The notes: a model not told the origin generated them from the letters alone. A stretch of 64,000 bases of DNA from Nymphalis io (GCF_905147045.1 NC_065898.1:9672001-9736000); one strand, 5' to 3'. Positions 1-10,816 are shown, counted from the stretch's first letter. Translations and numbers: made by a program.

Positions 1-273
1 ATCTTTCTATAGCATTTTATTTAAAAAGTTTCAGCGACATGATAAAGAACATAATGTTAAATATTTTGTGTATAAATTATTTGTACTTTAACTTTGTTAC
101 GAAATGTTAGTACGAGTAAATGATTCAACATAGACTTATTTTAGAATTAATTTAATGTGCATTTCAACATATTTTTATACATTTCGAAATTCTTAATTAT
201 TTTATACATACTTACGAAATACATTTTAAACAATGCTATTTTATATGTTCCAAGATTTTTCTGTAGAATTGAT

Positions 274-316
274 TTATAATTAAATTTGATAATATTATTA
301 TCAAGTTTAATTATAA
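274..316. repeat. AT-rich inverted repeat (hairpin)
   Basis: Arms 274-293 and 297-316 are complementary over 20 positions with one G-T type mismatch and a 3-base loop. The pairing extends imperfectly outward to about 267-323. It sits directly upstream of a SINE. It could be a foldback or MITE remnant, or chance in AT-rich DNA. Confidence 0.6.
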
Positions 317-339
317 TTCAATTGAATTATAAATGTTCT

Positions 340-582
340 CCTTGAAGGTCTAGTAGCTAGCCCGAATGGCTGCAGATCACGGCTTCCCGGGTTTGAATTC
401 CAAGTGGACCTGAAAAGTATTGTCGGTCGGACCACTGTTCCATCAGGCTTGCAGAACTAGGAAATAGATGAGTGCGCTTTCACTTGCGCACATAATTGTG
501 GACTATATCTCCTGCACTGCTTGCTAATCTTTGAGATTAGCCGTGGCGGAAATTCGTTTAGGTGGGCATGATAAATATATAT
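340..582 (+). mobile_element. SINE family B, partly degraded copy
   Basis: tRNA-like head (GGTCTAGTAGCTAG as A-box region, GGGTTTGAATTCC as B-box region), then a body with a GCGC..TTGCGCAC segment and a 3' part reading GAGATTAGCCGTGGC..AAATTCG. The same order is seen in the better copy at 6307-6690. This copy has lost the middle of the body. Confidence 0.7.
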
Positions 583-2649
583 TTTTTTTAAATTGAATTA
601 ACATTTCTCTAAATAGCACAATTATTGTTTTTATATAATTTAAACTAATACGTATCCATTTATGTAAACAAACAACACTATTTTTGTTGACTGTAAATAT
701 AATGCACTTGTTTGGTGATTCATGTTCAAGTGACTGGCGATAGCTTTTTTTAGGCTGGTTTAGGCAAGGTCGACACGCTGTAAATAATAAGGTTAGTTGT
801 ATTTAATAGTAATAAACGTGCAACACTGGAAAACAGATTAAAAATACCATTTTAAAAATGGAATGTAATGTCCTTGAATTGATCGTTTTTAATGTTAATG
901 AAATGAATGGATTATTTATAATATATATTTTTTACTTAAATAAATTTTGTAATTTATACACTAAATTATTTTATTATCAATTATTACCATCCTACACTGT
1001 ATTAAAAACTCCATAACACCGTATAATGTTTCGCAGTTTTGTTTCCTTAATTTGTAACGATTATAGCATGACTATGTAATAGACTTAAATAACACTGTAA
1101 GATATGTTATGATCACAAGCAGCCGCTTCCTGCTGATGGTCACTTGATAACTGGAAATTAGGGGACGCCAATAAAACCCGCATATTTCTATAACGGTTAT
1201 ACTTATAATAATATCAGCATCATATACGAACAGAATATTATTTGATAATTAACATGATTACTTTGATGTATTAAATTTTGAAAATAATACGTAAATATTA
1301 TTTAAAACAAAAAAACAGCTCATCATAAAAAAATTACAAATAAAAATATCCTGACTATTGTTAAATGATTATGGTAGTAAAGTCCAAACGTGACGACGGC
1401 CAGTAATGATTATATGTCGATTCTTTAAACAATGACTTTAATTTTAAAAGAATATACTATGTTTGTTTTGTTTAAAAACTAATAAATGTGTAGCTTAATA
1501 CCATAAATGATTTTGAAATCTTCTAGAAGGTTCTAGAGAGTAACATATTTAGATACAAACACTAAATCTAGTCAGTAAACGCAAAACTTATTTGAAACGA
1601 GTCTGTAATTATTAAAGCAGTAATTTCTCCTAAGTGTTAAGAGAAAACAAATTATTACGGTCTTAGGAAGTCAAACTCGACAGTCTCGTTAGTGTTTGAA
1701 TCAAAGTCGAACGTTTTATATAAAACTGGAGCTAAACCTGTTATTTAATCATTCGAATTCGTCCTTCGCGAACCGGTAAACTAGAGAAAAGGCAGCTGTC
1801 TTAAGACGTGCCATAAACCTCGAAACATAATTTCTATTCTGCCAAAATAGGCCGTATTTCATTAGTATTGGAACCAAAATAGCGTCACGTACTTTATGCA
1901 TAGGTGCATTGTATAATAGTATGAGTTTAACTATGAGAGAATCTAGTTGCAAGGATTAACTCTGGCGACAATTGAAGGGTAAAGGGTTGAGGAAAAGGTA
2001 TACCTATGTATAATGGAATTAATCTTATCTCGTTTTACGGTGATATCCAGTCCGTGGTTCAAATGTCATAATATGAACATCTGTGGGAACAGATAATAAA
2101 TAACAATTATGTTTAAGCACAATGAGAACGTATTCGATGAACTAGACTTAAATTTTTTAAATAAAACTTTTTTACTTGCGATAACAGTAACATTTCAAGG
2201 TCATATTTGAGTTCAACGTCTTGACATTTTATATAAAATTAATTTAAAATCATAATTGACTATACTAGGTATTTACATAAACATGATTGTTTCGTTAAGA
2301 TTAAATATTTATAAAATTATATAATTAGAAACTATTTCAATCACAAAAGTAAATCAAAATAAATTTATTTGGATATTAAGGATAACTTTAAGTATGTTTG
2401 CTTATTCATTTAAAATACAAATTACATTTGTTCCATTTTTTTACAAAATTTAATAGAAGATTATATTAACTGTTTAATAAATATATAATGATAGCATACT
2501 GATATGTATTTGTACTGATAAAAATATACTTCATTGCAATTGTATATAATTCAACGCAGATCAAGAGTTTTATAGACAACAGTTGTAAGTGAATGATAAA
2601 AACGTCTTACTGGTCATTTTAAGCCACAACTGCTATTATCAAAGAAGAC
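583..2649. other. AT-rich intergenic DNA, no gene
   Basis: Apart from a 34-base LINE tail remnant at 1372-1405, I see only AT-rich unique sequence. The 67-codon minus-strand frame at 1749-1952 resembles no family I know and has no supporting context. Confidence 0.5.
1372..1405 (-). mobile_element. 34-bp remnant of LINE-2 3' tail
   Basis: The segment matches the 3' untranslated tail of LINE-2 (see 47382-47422) at 32 of 34 positions, including GACGACGGCCAGTA. It is all that remains of an old or extremely 5'-truncated insertion; no poly(T) flank survives. Confidence 0.6.
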
Positions 2650-2905
2650 AAGTGTTTCCGCAAACGCATGTGCTATCTCTATTCCTTAACTTATAACTTA
2701 TATAAACAGGAGCGACACAACCAGAAAGAGTTGAGGCGCATGGTCTGCTTACGATTTACGTGTTCTTCGAGGATAGGATTGTAAACAATTTCAAATTCCA
2801 TACACCATACTCCAGGCTGCTACTGAAAGCTTCTTGATAGAAAAATTCTTATAACCTTTTATTAACCTTGACTCGACTGGGGATCGAAATCAAAATTCAG
2901 GATCT
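2650..2905 (-). mobile_element. SINE family B, diverged
   Basis: In minus orientation it runs from a head remnant (GATTTCGATCCCC near 2880-2893) through the ..TCAGTAGCAGCCTGG.. block to GAATAGAG..CACATGCG..TTTGCGG. This is the order of the 6307-6690 copy. Both ends are eroded. It abuts another tRNA-headed element at 2925. Confidence 0.6.
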
Positions 2906-2924
2906 TCTTAGATCATTGATGTTT

Positions 2925-3120
2925 GTCTCTCTTGAGACCCCTCTTCTTCTCGGGCGAGCTTCATGTGGTTTATTTGGATGTCTATTTTTGGTGGAAATGT
3001 GACAGAAATTAAACCGTAAATTTCTCTACCTTCAAAAATTGAGTTACACTTGCCCAGATTTGAACCCGCGACCTTCAGTTCAGACCCACGTGCCGTACCC
3101 ACTGGGCCATATCAGCTCTG
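2925..3120 (-). mobile_element. tRNA-derived SINE, family A variant
   Basis: The minus strand begins AGAGCTGATATGGCCCAGTGG (A-box region), followed by GGTCGCGGGTTCAAATCTGGG (B box) and GGCAAGTGTAAC. The head is like family A but the body after the head differs (AATTTTTGAAGGTAGAG), so this is probably a separate subfamily sharing the tRNA head. Confidence 0.6.
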
Positions 3121-3295
3121 TAATTGCAAATAAATTGATTGAAACTTGTTTGTTTGTAATCTAAAATTGTTTTACAACTAATCATTTATGCTATTATTCC
3201 AATTTAATTTGTTATTTCTAACTTATCATACCTATTTAATTATTTGTATTGGGTAAAATACAGTTTGGGCAAAATTCAAAAGTCCTAACTATTCA

Positions 3296-3377
3296 GGCAA
3301 TCGTAGTTCACTGCTGGATATATGCCTCTCCCAAGATCAAAACTCCCGGATCTCCGCCTTCCTCTAGTCGGGTGTTG
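3296..3377 (-). mobile_element. RTE LINE 3'-end fragment
   Basis: About 80 bp align with the 3' end of the RTE at 15.1 kb (CAATCG..GT..CACTGCTG..ATA..CCTCTCCCAAG..CTCCGCCTTC). This is the region encoding the last reverse-transcriptase ORF residues. Diverged and non-coding. Confidence 0.65.
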
Positions 3378-3478
3378 CACGTATAAAGAAAAAATAATAT
3401 CTGTATAAAAAACCAATAAAAATTAAGTTAAAAGGATAGTAATATAAGGTTAAAAAATAATATTACTTAACCAAATTT

Positions 3479-3637
3479 AGTGGTAGGGCTTTGTGATAGT
3501 CCGTCCGTTTAGCAATAAATTACACTTCATATATATGTTGTTGGCGCATTAGCGATGTAAAGGATGTCCATGGGCACTAGTGACCACTCACCGCCAGGTC
3601 CACTTGCCTATTTGCCTATCAAATACAATAAAAAAAC
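3479..3637 (+). mobile_element. Repeat family D, internally deleted
   Basis: Begins at the family's usual 5' end (GTGGTAGGGCTTTGTG), loses most of the middle, resumes at GTTGGCGCATTAGCGATG, and ends with GTGACCACTCACCGCCAGGT plus CTATCAAATACAATAAAAAAA. It is a diverged copy of the complete element at 37538-37828. Confidence 0.6.
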
Positions 3638-4437
3638 ATCACATACGGGTTTTTGATTAATGACATGTACTAATTAAAAAAAAGATTAATAAACAATAAT
3701 GGATACGAGCAAATCGTTAAAAACACGCCAATATATTATGTCTTTCATACCGAATGTGGGTGATACCGTTATATGAACAAAAAGCTCGTGCAAACTTTAA
3801 TCGATGTTTTGACAAACCATACGGTATTTCGACACTGACGTAATTAAGAACATTAATTTTTTTTATTTATAATATATATAAAGGGTGAAAAGGTCAAGCC
3901 TTTTCCTAAGGAAGTTTTTTAAAGAAATTTTAATAAAAAATGATCACATAATATTCTATATAAGTTTTTTACTGGGACATCTAATTTATCTTTCAGGTCA
4001 GTTTTAATCCGAGGAAGTAAACGAACACATCGATATTTTATATTGTAGAATTTATTCGTAGAAGGATATAAACACTGCATAATTTATAATAATAGAAAAT
4101 TGTTGTGTAATTTATAATAAGTATATTTCAAATTATTAATATACCGTAATGTTTAATTTTGTCTGGATTGTTTCTATTAACTAGCATAGTAATGCAAAAA
4201 AAAAAAATTTAAAAGTAATTTTAATAGTAATTCGCTTTAAGTTTTTTCAATGCAATATAAAGATAAATAGACAGACTGTGGCTTTGAATTTATTATTTTT
4301 TTTTTTGAGTTTAAGAAAACAAAAAATTTTACTAATTACGACTAAAACAAATAACTAAAATCTCTTTATTTTTTTCAACGCTACAACAATATACACAAAT
4401 ATTTAGTATTTTGCTCTTAATACCCCTTTTGCGTCGA
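3638..4437. other. AT-rich intergenic DNA, no gene
   Basis: Holds several A or T homopolymer runs (about 4197-4208 and 4299-4305) and no recognisable element or open frame. Confidence 0.5.
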
Positions 4438-4454
4438 TTATAAAATACAATAAA

Positions 4455-4755
4455 GTACAGTAACAGCCTGTAAATGTCCCACCTTTGGCCTAAAGCCTCT
4501 TCCTTTTTGAGGAGAAGGTTTGGAGCTTATTCCACCACGCTGCTGCAATGCGGATTGGTGGAATACACATGTGACAGAATTTCAGTGAAATTCGATACAT
4601 GCAGGTTTCCTCAAGACATTTTCCTTCACCGTCAAGCACGAGACTAATTATAATAACAAATTAAGCACTTGAAAATTCAGTGGTGCTTGCCCGAGTTTGA
4701 ACCCACGATCATCGGTTAAGATTCACGCGTTCTTACCACTGGGCCATCTCGGTTT
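4455..4755 (-). mobile_element. SINE family A (Metulj-like), near full length
   Basis: Minus strand: tRNA-like head CCGAGATGGCCCAGTGG (A-box region) and GTGGGTTCAAACTCGGGC (B box), then AAGCACCACTGAATTTTC, a body with TTCACTGAAATTCTGTCACAT and GGTGGAATAAGCTCC, and a 3' tail of CAGGCTGTTACTGTAC. A 10-base direct repeat TTATAAAATA at 4438-4447 and 4754-4763 is a plausible TSD, weakened by low complexity. The head has internal Pol III box sequences, so the element could have been transcribed; it encodes no protein. Confidence 0.8.
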
Positions 4756-5292
4756 ATAAAATATCACGACCTAATGGAAACGCAAAATCAATAGCCTATC
4801 AACGGAACGGAAAATAAAGTATAACTACAAACATCATCTTGTCACAAAAATACTAACTAACGATATAATTATACGCTTCTTAAACACAAACACAAATAAA
4901 AAAATATCTAGGAATATTTTAAAGCTCCAGGAAGCATAAAAACAATTCTCCTGTCTTCTAAGAACACACGGAACAAAAAACTGTATTATAATTATTAATC
5001 AGATTAATGTTCCACTGTGTCAGGATGTTAAAAATACAACAGTTAAGAGTCGGAAGCCGTAACTATTTAATGCGATTTCTGTCATCGATCTATCGATACG
5101 TATAAGAATTAACATATTCAAACACTTACAACGATATAAAAATATTTAATGACCAGTGAACGGATGTTTGTATTTTCTAATACTGTGTGTTTATGGTGAT
5201 AACGATTGAATGATATTACCTTAACGATTTTGAGGAATAGATCAAATATAGTAATGTACAGTAAGTATGGGTTAAGAAAAGTTAAACAAAAA

Positions 5293-5476
5293 TCAGCCGA
5301 GATGGCCCAGTGGCTAATAACGCGTAGAATTTTAACCAATTGTTGTAGGTTCAAACCCGGGCGAGCACCATTGAATTTTCATGTACTTAATTTGTGTTTA
5401 TAATTACTCTCGTGCTTGTCGGTGAAGAAAAACATCGAGATTAAGCCTGCATATGTCTAATTTCACTGAACTTCAC
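5293..5476 (+). mobile_element. SINE family A, 3'-truncated
   Basis: Head GCCGAGATGGCCCAGTGGC and GGTTCAAACCCGGGCGAGCACC intact, followed by the CTCGTGCTTGTCGGTGAAG..AACATCG and CATATGTCTAATTTCACTG blocks. The GGTGGAATAAGC half and the TGTTAC tail are missing. Confidence 0.75.
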
Positions 5477-6306
5477 TAAACTTGTTTGGTTAATTTTAAT
5501 TTCACAAACAGATAATGTCCAAGATCGTGAAATTAACTTATTTTCTCAAAAGATTATCTAGCGGTTACATTTAATAATATTGACAATATATCGAAAAATG
5601 GATATGGTATGTACTTTAAAAATAAGACGTGATAGAAACGAAAGACATCAACTGCTTACCTACTAATTTAACTAATAGAAAACTGTAATACCAATCGGTT
5701 TTTCGGATAACGAAATCGTGTCGCGCAGTGAATTAAGCATGCGTTAAGATATTAATCAGGTATTTACTTTAATTATTTCGCTTGTATTGTTGTTTGTTAT
5801 GTTGGTGTGCGTATTTTGATTTGTAATTAGTATTCTTAATGTTAACTAACTCTTGTAAGTTCAATTACTGAAGAAGTAATTGAACGTATTGGGCTAAAAA
5901 GGTATTTTTCCGTGTGTGGTGGGTATTATCCTTTTTTATCAGTTTACTAGTGTTAATTGAAATTCCCGTGTTACATAAATGTTAACGAGAAATACTTTCT
6001 GATGCTGACTTTTTTGTAGATATATTGTATACCTATACTTACATAAAAAGTTTATAATATACCGTTATGGCAGCGTAAGCTTGGAAAGCGTCCAGGCTAG
6101 CAATATTATCTCAGGCTACGTTAATATGATAAGCTACGTCCAAAAAATATATATAAAAAACCAATACTTTATCACAAATATTAGTACCATACAGCTTACA
6201 TCCGCTTAAAGCTACACCTTATTATAACATGAAAGTTATTAAAAATTAAAAATACAGAGAAAACAAAATAAAACTTAAGTAATTATAATATTAATATATA
6301 ATATAT
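5477..6306. other. Intergenic DNA with one short hairpin
   Basis: No gene or repeat recognised. At 5859-5885 an 11-base perfect inverted repeat (GTTCAATTACT, loop GAAGA) is present. Confidence 0.5.
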
Positions 6307-6690
6307 TGACTGCCTCGTTGGTCTAGTGGCTTGATGTAAGGCCGCAGACCGGGAAGTCCTGAGTTCAATTCTCAAGTTGGGCCAGGAAAAGTTATTGGGT
6401 TTTTCTGTCAGAAAATTCTCAGTAGCAGCCCGGGTTTTGGAAATTGGAAGTTTATAAACTCCCATGCCTCGGATAGCACCTAAAGCCGTTGGTCCTGTGC
6501 ATGAACTCTTTCCGGTCGTTTTAGATTGCCGCCCCATCTGATTATGAGAGTTAGGGAATAGAGTGTGCACCTGTGTTTACGCACACACTTGTGCACAATA
6601 ACATTCCCTGCCCAGTTGGCTAATCTCTCTTGAGATTGGCCGCCGTGGCCGAAATTAATCTGGAAGACATTATTATTAATATATTATTTA
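6307..6690 (+). mobile_element. SINE family B, best copy
   Basis: tRNA-like head: TTGGTCTAGTGGCTTGATG fits a Pol III A box and GAGTTCAATTC a B box. Body blocks in order: TTATTGGGTTTTTCTGTCAG, TCTCAGTAGCAGCCCGGG, CTAAAGCCGTTGGTCCTGTG, AACTCTTTCCGGTCG, GGGAATAGAGTGTGCACC, TTGAGATTGGCCGCCGTGG. The tail is a short (ATT)n. A possible TSD (ATTAATATAT, near 6289-6298 and 6675-6684) is too AT-rich to trust. Non-coding; a minus-strand 95-codon frame inside it is fortuitous. Confidence 0.75.
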
Positions 6691-7020
6691 TACTAAGTTT
6701 GTTATAACTAGACACATTGACTCTATCTTATGTTCCCTAATTACTACACTAACTCGCTATGATAACATAAAGTAAAGTTTTGCACCGCGAAATAGTTTGT
6801 TAGCGAATTGTATCCAAATAAGGTCATTAAACTTACCAAATGTCACATCTTATAATATCTGCATGTATACTTAACAGTAAAGTTTATAACACATGTAAGT
6901 AAATGCTAGCGATGGCGACCATATGTGGAATTTCGCGGCTCCATTTTGTATAGGCCGTAAACTAAATATTTTTATTGGATTTGCATGTATAATTGATTAC
7001 ATCTATCAATAGAACGTATG
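6691..7020. other. Intergenic DNA, nothing recognised
   Basis: Unique sequence with no element, motif cluster or open frame that I can name. Confidence 0.5.
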
Positions 7021-7263
7021 AATCTAAACCGACGATTTCGGATTCTAATGCAAGCCAGTTAGTTCTACATCATTTTCATATGCATAGTTTGTATTTATAA
7101 TTCATTTCATGCTCGGCGGTGAAGAAAAACATCGTAAGGAAACCTGCATGTCTTAGGTGACAATTTGTCATATACCAACCCGCATTGAAGGAGCGCGTGC
7201 AATAAGCCCTAAACCTTCTCCTCAAAAGGAGTCTGTCATCCCAGCAGTGTGACATTTACAGTG
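7021..7263 (+). mobile_element. SINE family A, degraded
   Basis: From the anticodon-arm region (AACCGACGATTTCGG) through TTTATAATTCATTTCATGCTC, GGCGGTGAAG, GGAAACCTGCATGTCT, ACCAACCCGCATTG and CCCAGCAGTGTGACATTTACAG. The A-box side is missing and internal blocks are shortened. Confidence 0.65.
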
Positions 7264-8039
7264 ACGCTTTACTTTCCATTTATGAATAGTTTTACTCGAT
7301 ATATATATAATCTTTCACATCATATCATAGTGAACTTAAACTGTATTAAAGTGTAAATATTAACTAATTCATGTTCAAATTTTAAAGCAAAAACACATTG
7401 TTTTTGTAGCTTTTTACTTAAAAGCATTACGGTTAAAATTTCATCCTTTTCTGTCATTATTAATTTGAAATTTGAAAGAAGAAGACACAGCGTTCTTTAG
7501 CTAACCACCCGCTAAGCAACGTTTATAAGTAAGGCCGGTAATGTTTATTTTTTATTACGCTTATATATCAAAAATTTATTCGTAACTAACAAGGTTTAAC
7601 GAAATCTGTAATGATGAAATAAAAAATGTAACGCCGCTTATTGAGGAACGTTATATACTTATATGTATATATATATATAATTATATACTACGACCTTAAG
7701 TGACCATAAACGTCAATCAATGTTCAATGTCAATAGACACACCTCAAAAATTTTGGTGTTCGAAACATGCTATAATCAAAATTTTTAAAAATATTACTAT
7801 TGATTATGAAAAAAATGTGATGTAACAATCTGTATCTGATAAAAAAAGTATATCCTATGTATATTAAAATAATTATCATTAAAATAATTTCATTTTTGTC
7901 TGGTAACGAGGCGTTTTACGTAACTAAGAAAGGCTTTGTCCTTTTTTAAATTTATTGCATCTGATTCATATTATAAGTAATTGCAATTATCGATAAAAAA
8001 TATACTTTAACCGTTAACGTATACACGCGTAGGTTTAAC
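7264..8039. other. AT-rich intergenic DNA, no gene
   Basis: Contains a short TA-rich tract around 7655-7690 and otherwise unique sequence. Confidence 0.5.
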
Positions 8040-8118
8040 TGAGTCAAAGTTGACGGGCTTGAGTCAGACACGCCCAATTCGTGTTAATTTGTAAAGAATA
8101 ACTTTAAGCCGTGAGTCA
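8040..8118. promoter_or_regulatory. Cluster of three TGAGTCA (AP-1-type) sites
   Basis: The exact 7-mer TGAGTCA occurs at 8040-8046, 8060-8066 and 8112-8118. This is the consensus site of bZIP AP-1 factors (Jun/Fos). The surrounding 8030-8190 segment is less AT-rich than its neighbours and matches none of the repeat families here. Enhancer function is inference only. Confidence 0.35.
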
Positions 8119-8387
8119 AGGGGTTGGACGTAAATTAATCCCGCGCGACGGACGATAGATGGGTCACGACGGGAGTCCGTTGATTACTCATTACTGTTCT
8201 TTATTTCAAGTCTATATATGGCCTGTGATGAAAATATCTCTTGGATGAAAAATGTCTCGTCTCAAATTTTATTTTTGAAAAATTATGATTTATATTTTAG
8301 ATGTATAAATACATTAGACGTTAATATTGGAGGGTTTTAAATTAGTGACGTCAGAACTTGAATTGTTTATTTATTATATATGAAGAA

Positions 8388-8553
8388 CTAGTTTCGCCTT
8401 TAGCTTCATCTGTTGACACCGGGAGTATCATCATTATGTGGGGTACAAGCTTGCTTAATACCAAATTTTATCAAAATCGGTTCTGTGGTTGAGTCGTGAA
8501 AGCGTAACCGACAGACTGACATATACTTTCGCCGTTATAATATTAGTATAGTT
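8388..8553 (-). mobile_element. Non-autonomous Helitron, short Lep1-like
   Basis: Left edge is A|CTAG at 8387/8388, which in minus orientation is the Helitron 3' end CTAG|T. The right part holds ATCGGTTCTGTGGTTGAGTCG, GTGAAAGCGTAACCGACAGAC, CTTTCGCCG and TTATAATATTAGTATAG, a block I know from lepidopteran Helitron ends. The terminal TC is mutated. No coding capacity. Confidence 0.65.
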
Positions 8554-9087
8554 TAACACACGCATGAAGTAAGTTACCCCAGGAAACAAAATGTGGCATA
8601 AAAAAAACTGCCCAAGTAAAAATTTTATATTTTTAACAATTAAAAAAAAATCTATTAAGAGGTTTTTTAGTTATAATACAAATTTAATGCGAATAAAACC
8701 GCAAGGCACAGCGAGTTGTATAATACTTAAGTAAACAATTTTAATACATTATTGCAATTTGTTTCACCTCGTATAAGAAATTTAGACTTGTTTTTAATCT
8801 TCATTGACTAAAGCGATCTATGTCCGTTGCGACACAAATCGATCAATCTTACTTAGCGCAGATAAAATTGAACTTTAATGACGATTTTCTAGAAGTCCTT
8901 CAATTAAACTTTCATCAATATGTTCAGTTTTTAGGACAATTGCCACTTGTAGTTAATAATTGTATAATATTTGCCAAATAATTGCTGAACAACAATTAAT
9001 ATTTAGATTCTATATATGAACTAAACGTGATTTAATAAATAAAACATTATTATTATAATCAATGCCATTTGAATGTTCACAAATATA
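8554..9087. other. AT-rich intergenic DNA, no gene
   Basis: A-runs and AT-rich unique sequence only. Confidence 0.5.
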
Positions 9088-9118
9088 TTGATTGTCGTGT
9101 ACAGTACACGACAATCAA
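9088..9118. repeat. Perfect 31-bp palindrome
   Basis: Two 15-base arms (TTGATTGTCGTGTAC and its reverse complement) flank a single A at 9103, with no mismatches. It is not inside any recognised element. Such a palindrome can be a protein-dimer site, a foldback junction or the core of a small DNA element; function unknown. Confidence 0.75.
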
Positions 9119-9427
9119 ATTTATAATATACTAATATTCTCATAATTTTTCAACAAATTCGCAATTGGGTGCCATGTTTTGACGTCATAAACACGTTCGA
9201 TGAATATAGATTAAACCGTAAATTACCAATGGGGTAAAAATTAAAGAATAGGGGGATTCGAGTAGGAATAATAATTGGATTGTTTATCAAGCAATTACGA
9301 GTGGGTCTACTTATTATTATTAACTTGGAGTTAGCATTTAATTGAGTATAATATAACATCGATACACAAGGACGAATTAATAAAAAATAAATAAATACAT
9401 GCATACAATGGTATGGTATGGTACAGT

Positions 9428-9448
9428 GGTATGGTGGAAAACCATACC
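9428..9448. repeat. Short hairpin after GGTAT-rich repeats
   Basis: GGTATGGT (9428-9435) pairs with ACCATACC (9441-9448) across a 5-base loop. Just upstream is an irregular array of ATGGT units (9408-9430). Confidence 0.6.
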
Positions 9449-9760
9449 CAATATCCTAACCACCTTAATAACCAAGGTACTTCTTCGTCTTTTCGAGGGG
9501 AACCACAGGATCGTTTGTGCATGCTACCGTGACAAAAAATGAAAAAATAATAAATACATACATATATAACAACATAAATGCATATCTGGTGAGTTTCTGC
9601 TGAGTGTGACCTATCTGTGTTTGTGAATACAGGTACGTCAAGCTCAGCTGCAAGATATATCCGCCACTTGGCAATGCCACGCAGCACACTCCGTTAGGGT
9701 GGTGCACCGTGTCCAGCGGTAGCACATAGTATCTATCCAGCATGTTATACTACACGAAGA
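9449..9760 (-). other. Possible degraded coding remnant, unrecognised
   Basis: Two overlapping minus-strand frames (codons within 9465-9743 and 9331-9687) cover a stretch that is less AT-rich than its flanks, especially 9650-9745. One frame reads ..YYVLPLDTVHHPNG..VALPSGGY, the other ..AAELDVPVFTNTDRSHSAE... The two look like consecutive parts of one former protein split by a frameshift. I cannot assign a family, and there is no start, splice structure or neighbouring element to help. A chance pair of frames is the alternative. Confidence 0.25.
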
Positions 9761-10533
9761 TGAAATTCACACTTGTTTCAATTTTCTAAATTTAAATGTA
9801 ATAATGCCAGTTGCAGCTGCTTATAATATACAATATAAAAATATTGTATATTAAAAACTTCCATTTAATAGTTTTTCAGTTAGGCATTACAAAAAACGTC
9901 TCCTCATTTATTAGCATAGATTTATACTGTCATGAAACCGTAACTGATTTTAACATTTTTATATTTAAAGATAAATTGTTGCAGTAATTACAACGATACA
10001 AAGGGCATAACCATTTTTTATACGCTTGTCTTATTGTTTGGAATATCGTGTACGAGCCGAATTGATTTAAATGAAACCTCATTCTTTATCCCGGTTAGCT
10101 CGTTTTAAAAAATCGATTTTCAATAAAGCATGAACAGTAAAATAATATTAAACTTCTGCTTGTATGTAATAATTTTATTGCTTTCTTCATTATCTATAAC
10201 TGTGTGTATGTATATATGTGTGTGTTTCGAAGTGTTAAATGGATAAAATTACTTTCAATAAATCTCGCAAAATTTTATTAATAATAATATTCACCATACT
10301 GAGTTACATGGATTCTCCACTCAAGATTAACTTCATCGCAGAAGACAATATAATACAAAAATGAACAAAATATTCGTTTTCAAGGGCGAGAAGGAAACTC
10401 AGAACTGGGGAGGGAATTAATCTAATGCTTGTCGGTTTACGGTATCGTATATACATTTGCACATATAGAAATAAAATCAAGGGAATTTATGTCATTACGT
10501 TATCATTTGACCAACTGAAACACTTATAAAGTA
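9761..10533. other. AT-rich intergenic DNA, no gene
   Basis: Unique AT-rich sequence with a short TGTGTG/TATG tract near 10200-10225. Confidence 0.5.
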
Positions 10534-10816
10534 CTAGTTGTTTACCCGCGTCTTTGTTTGCGTCATAATAAAGATGTGCTAAATACCAAGATCCATAGCG
10601 CTTTCTTAATAAAATATGGATTTTTATAAAAACTTTTATCCCTTGTCACACTACCTAAGAAGTTAAATTTTCAACAATCCTTTAATAGTACTAATCTACA
10701 GTCAAAAAGGAATCCGTATGTAAATTTTCATGATGACAACGCACAGCCCAAACTACTGGGAGTTTGGGCTGTGCGTTTATAGGTCAGTCAGTCAGTAATT
10801 ATTTTATATATATAGA
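10534..10816 (-). mobile_element. Lep1-type non-autonomous Helitron, complete
   Basis: Read on the minus strand it starts TCTATATATATAAAA and ends ..GGGTAAACAACTAG, flanked by A (position 10817 complement) and T (10533 complement). This is the canonical Helitron arrangement: 5'-TC, 3'-CTAG, insertion between A and T, no TSD. The (TGAC)n run and GCGTTTATAGGTCAGTCAG block match lepidopteran Lep1 elements as I remember them. A perfect 17-base inverted repeat (10738-10754 with 10761-10777, loop ACTGGG) lies about 40 bases from the TC end. Non-coding; depends on a Helitron RepHel protein from elsewhere. Confidence 0.8.

Noticed and set aside
2908..3102. 64-codon minus-strand frame as a gene
   Set aside because: It lies entirely within a tRNA-headed SINE; the frame is fixed by the repeat sequence.
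6283..6570. 95-codon minus-strand frame as a small protein
   Set aside because: Antisense of SINE family B; ends inside the SINE and has no domain.
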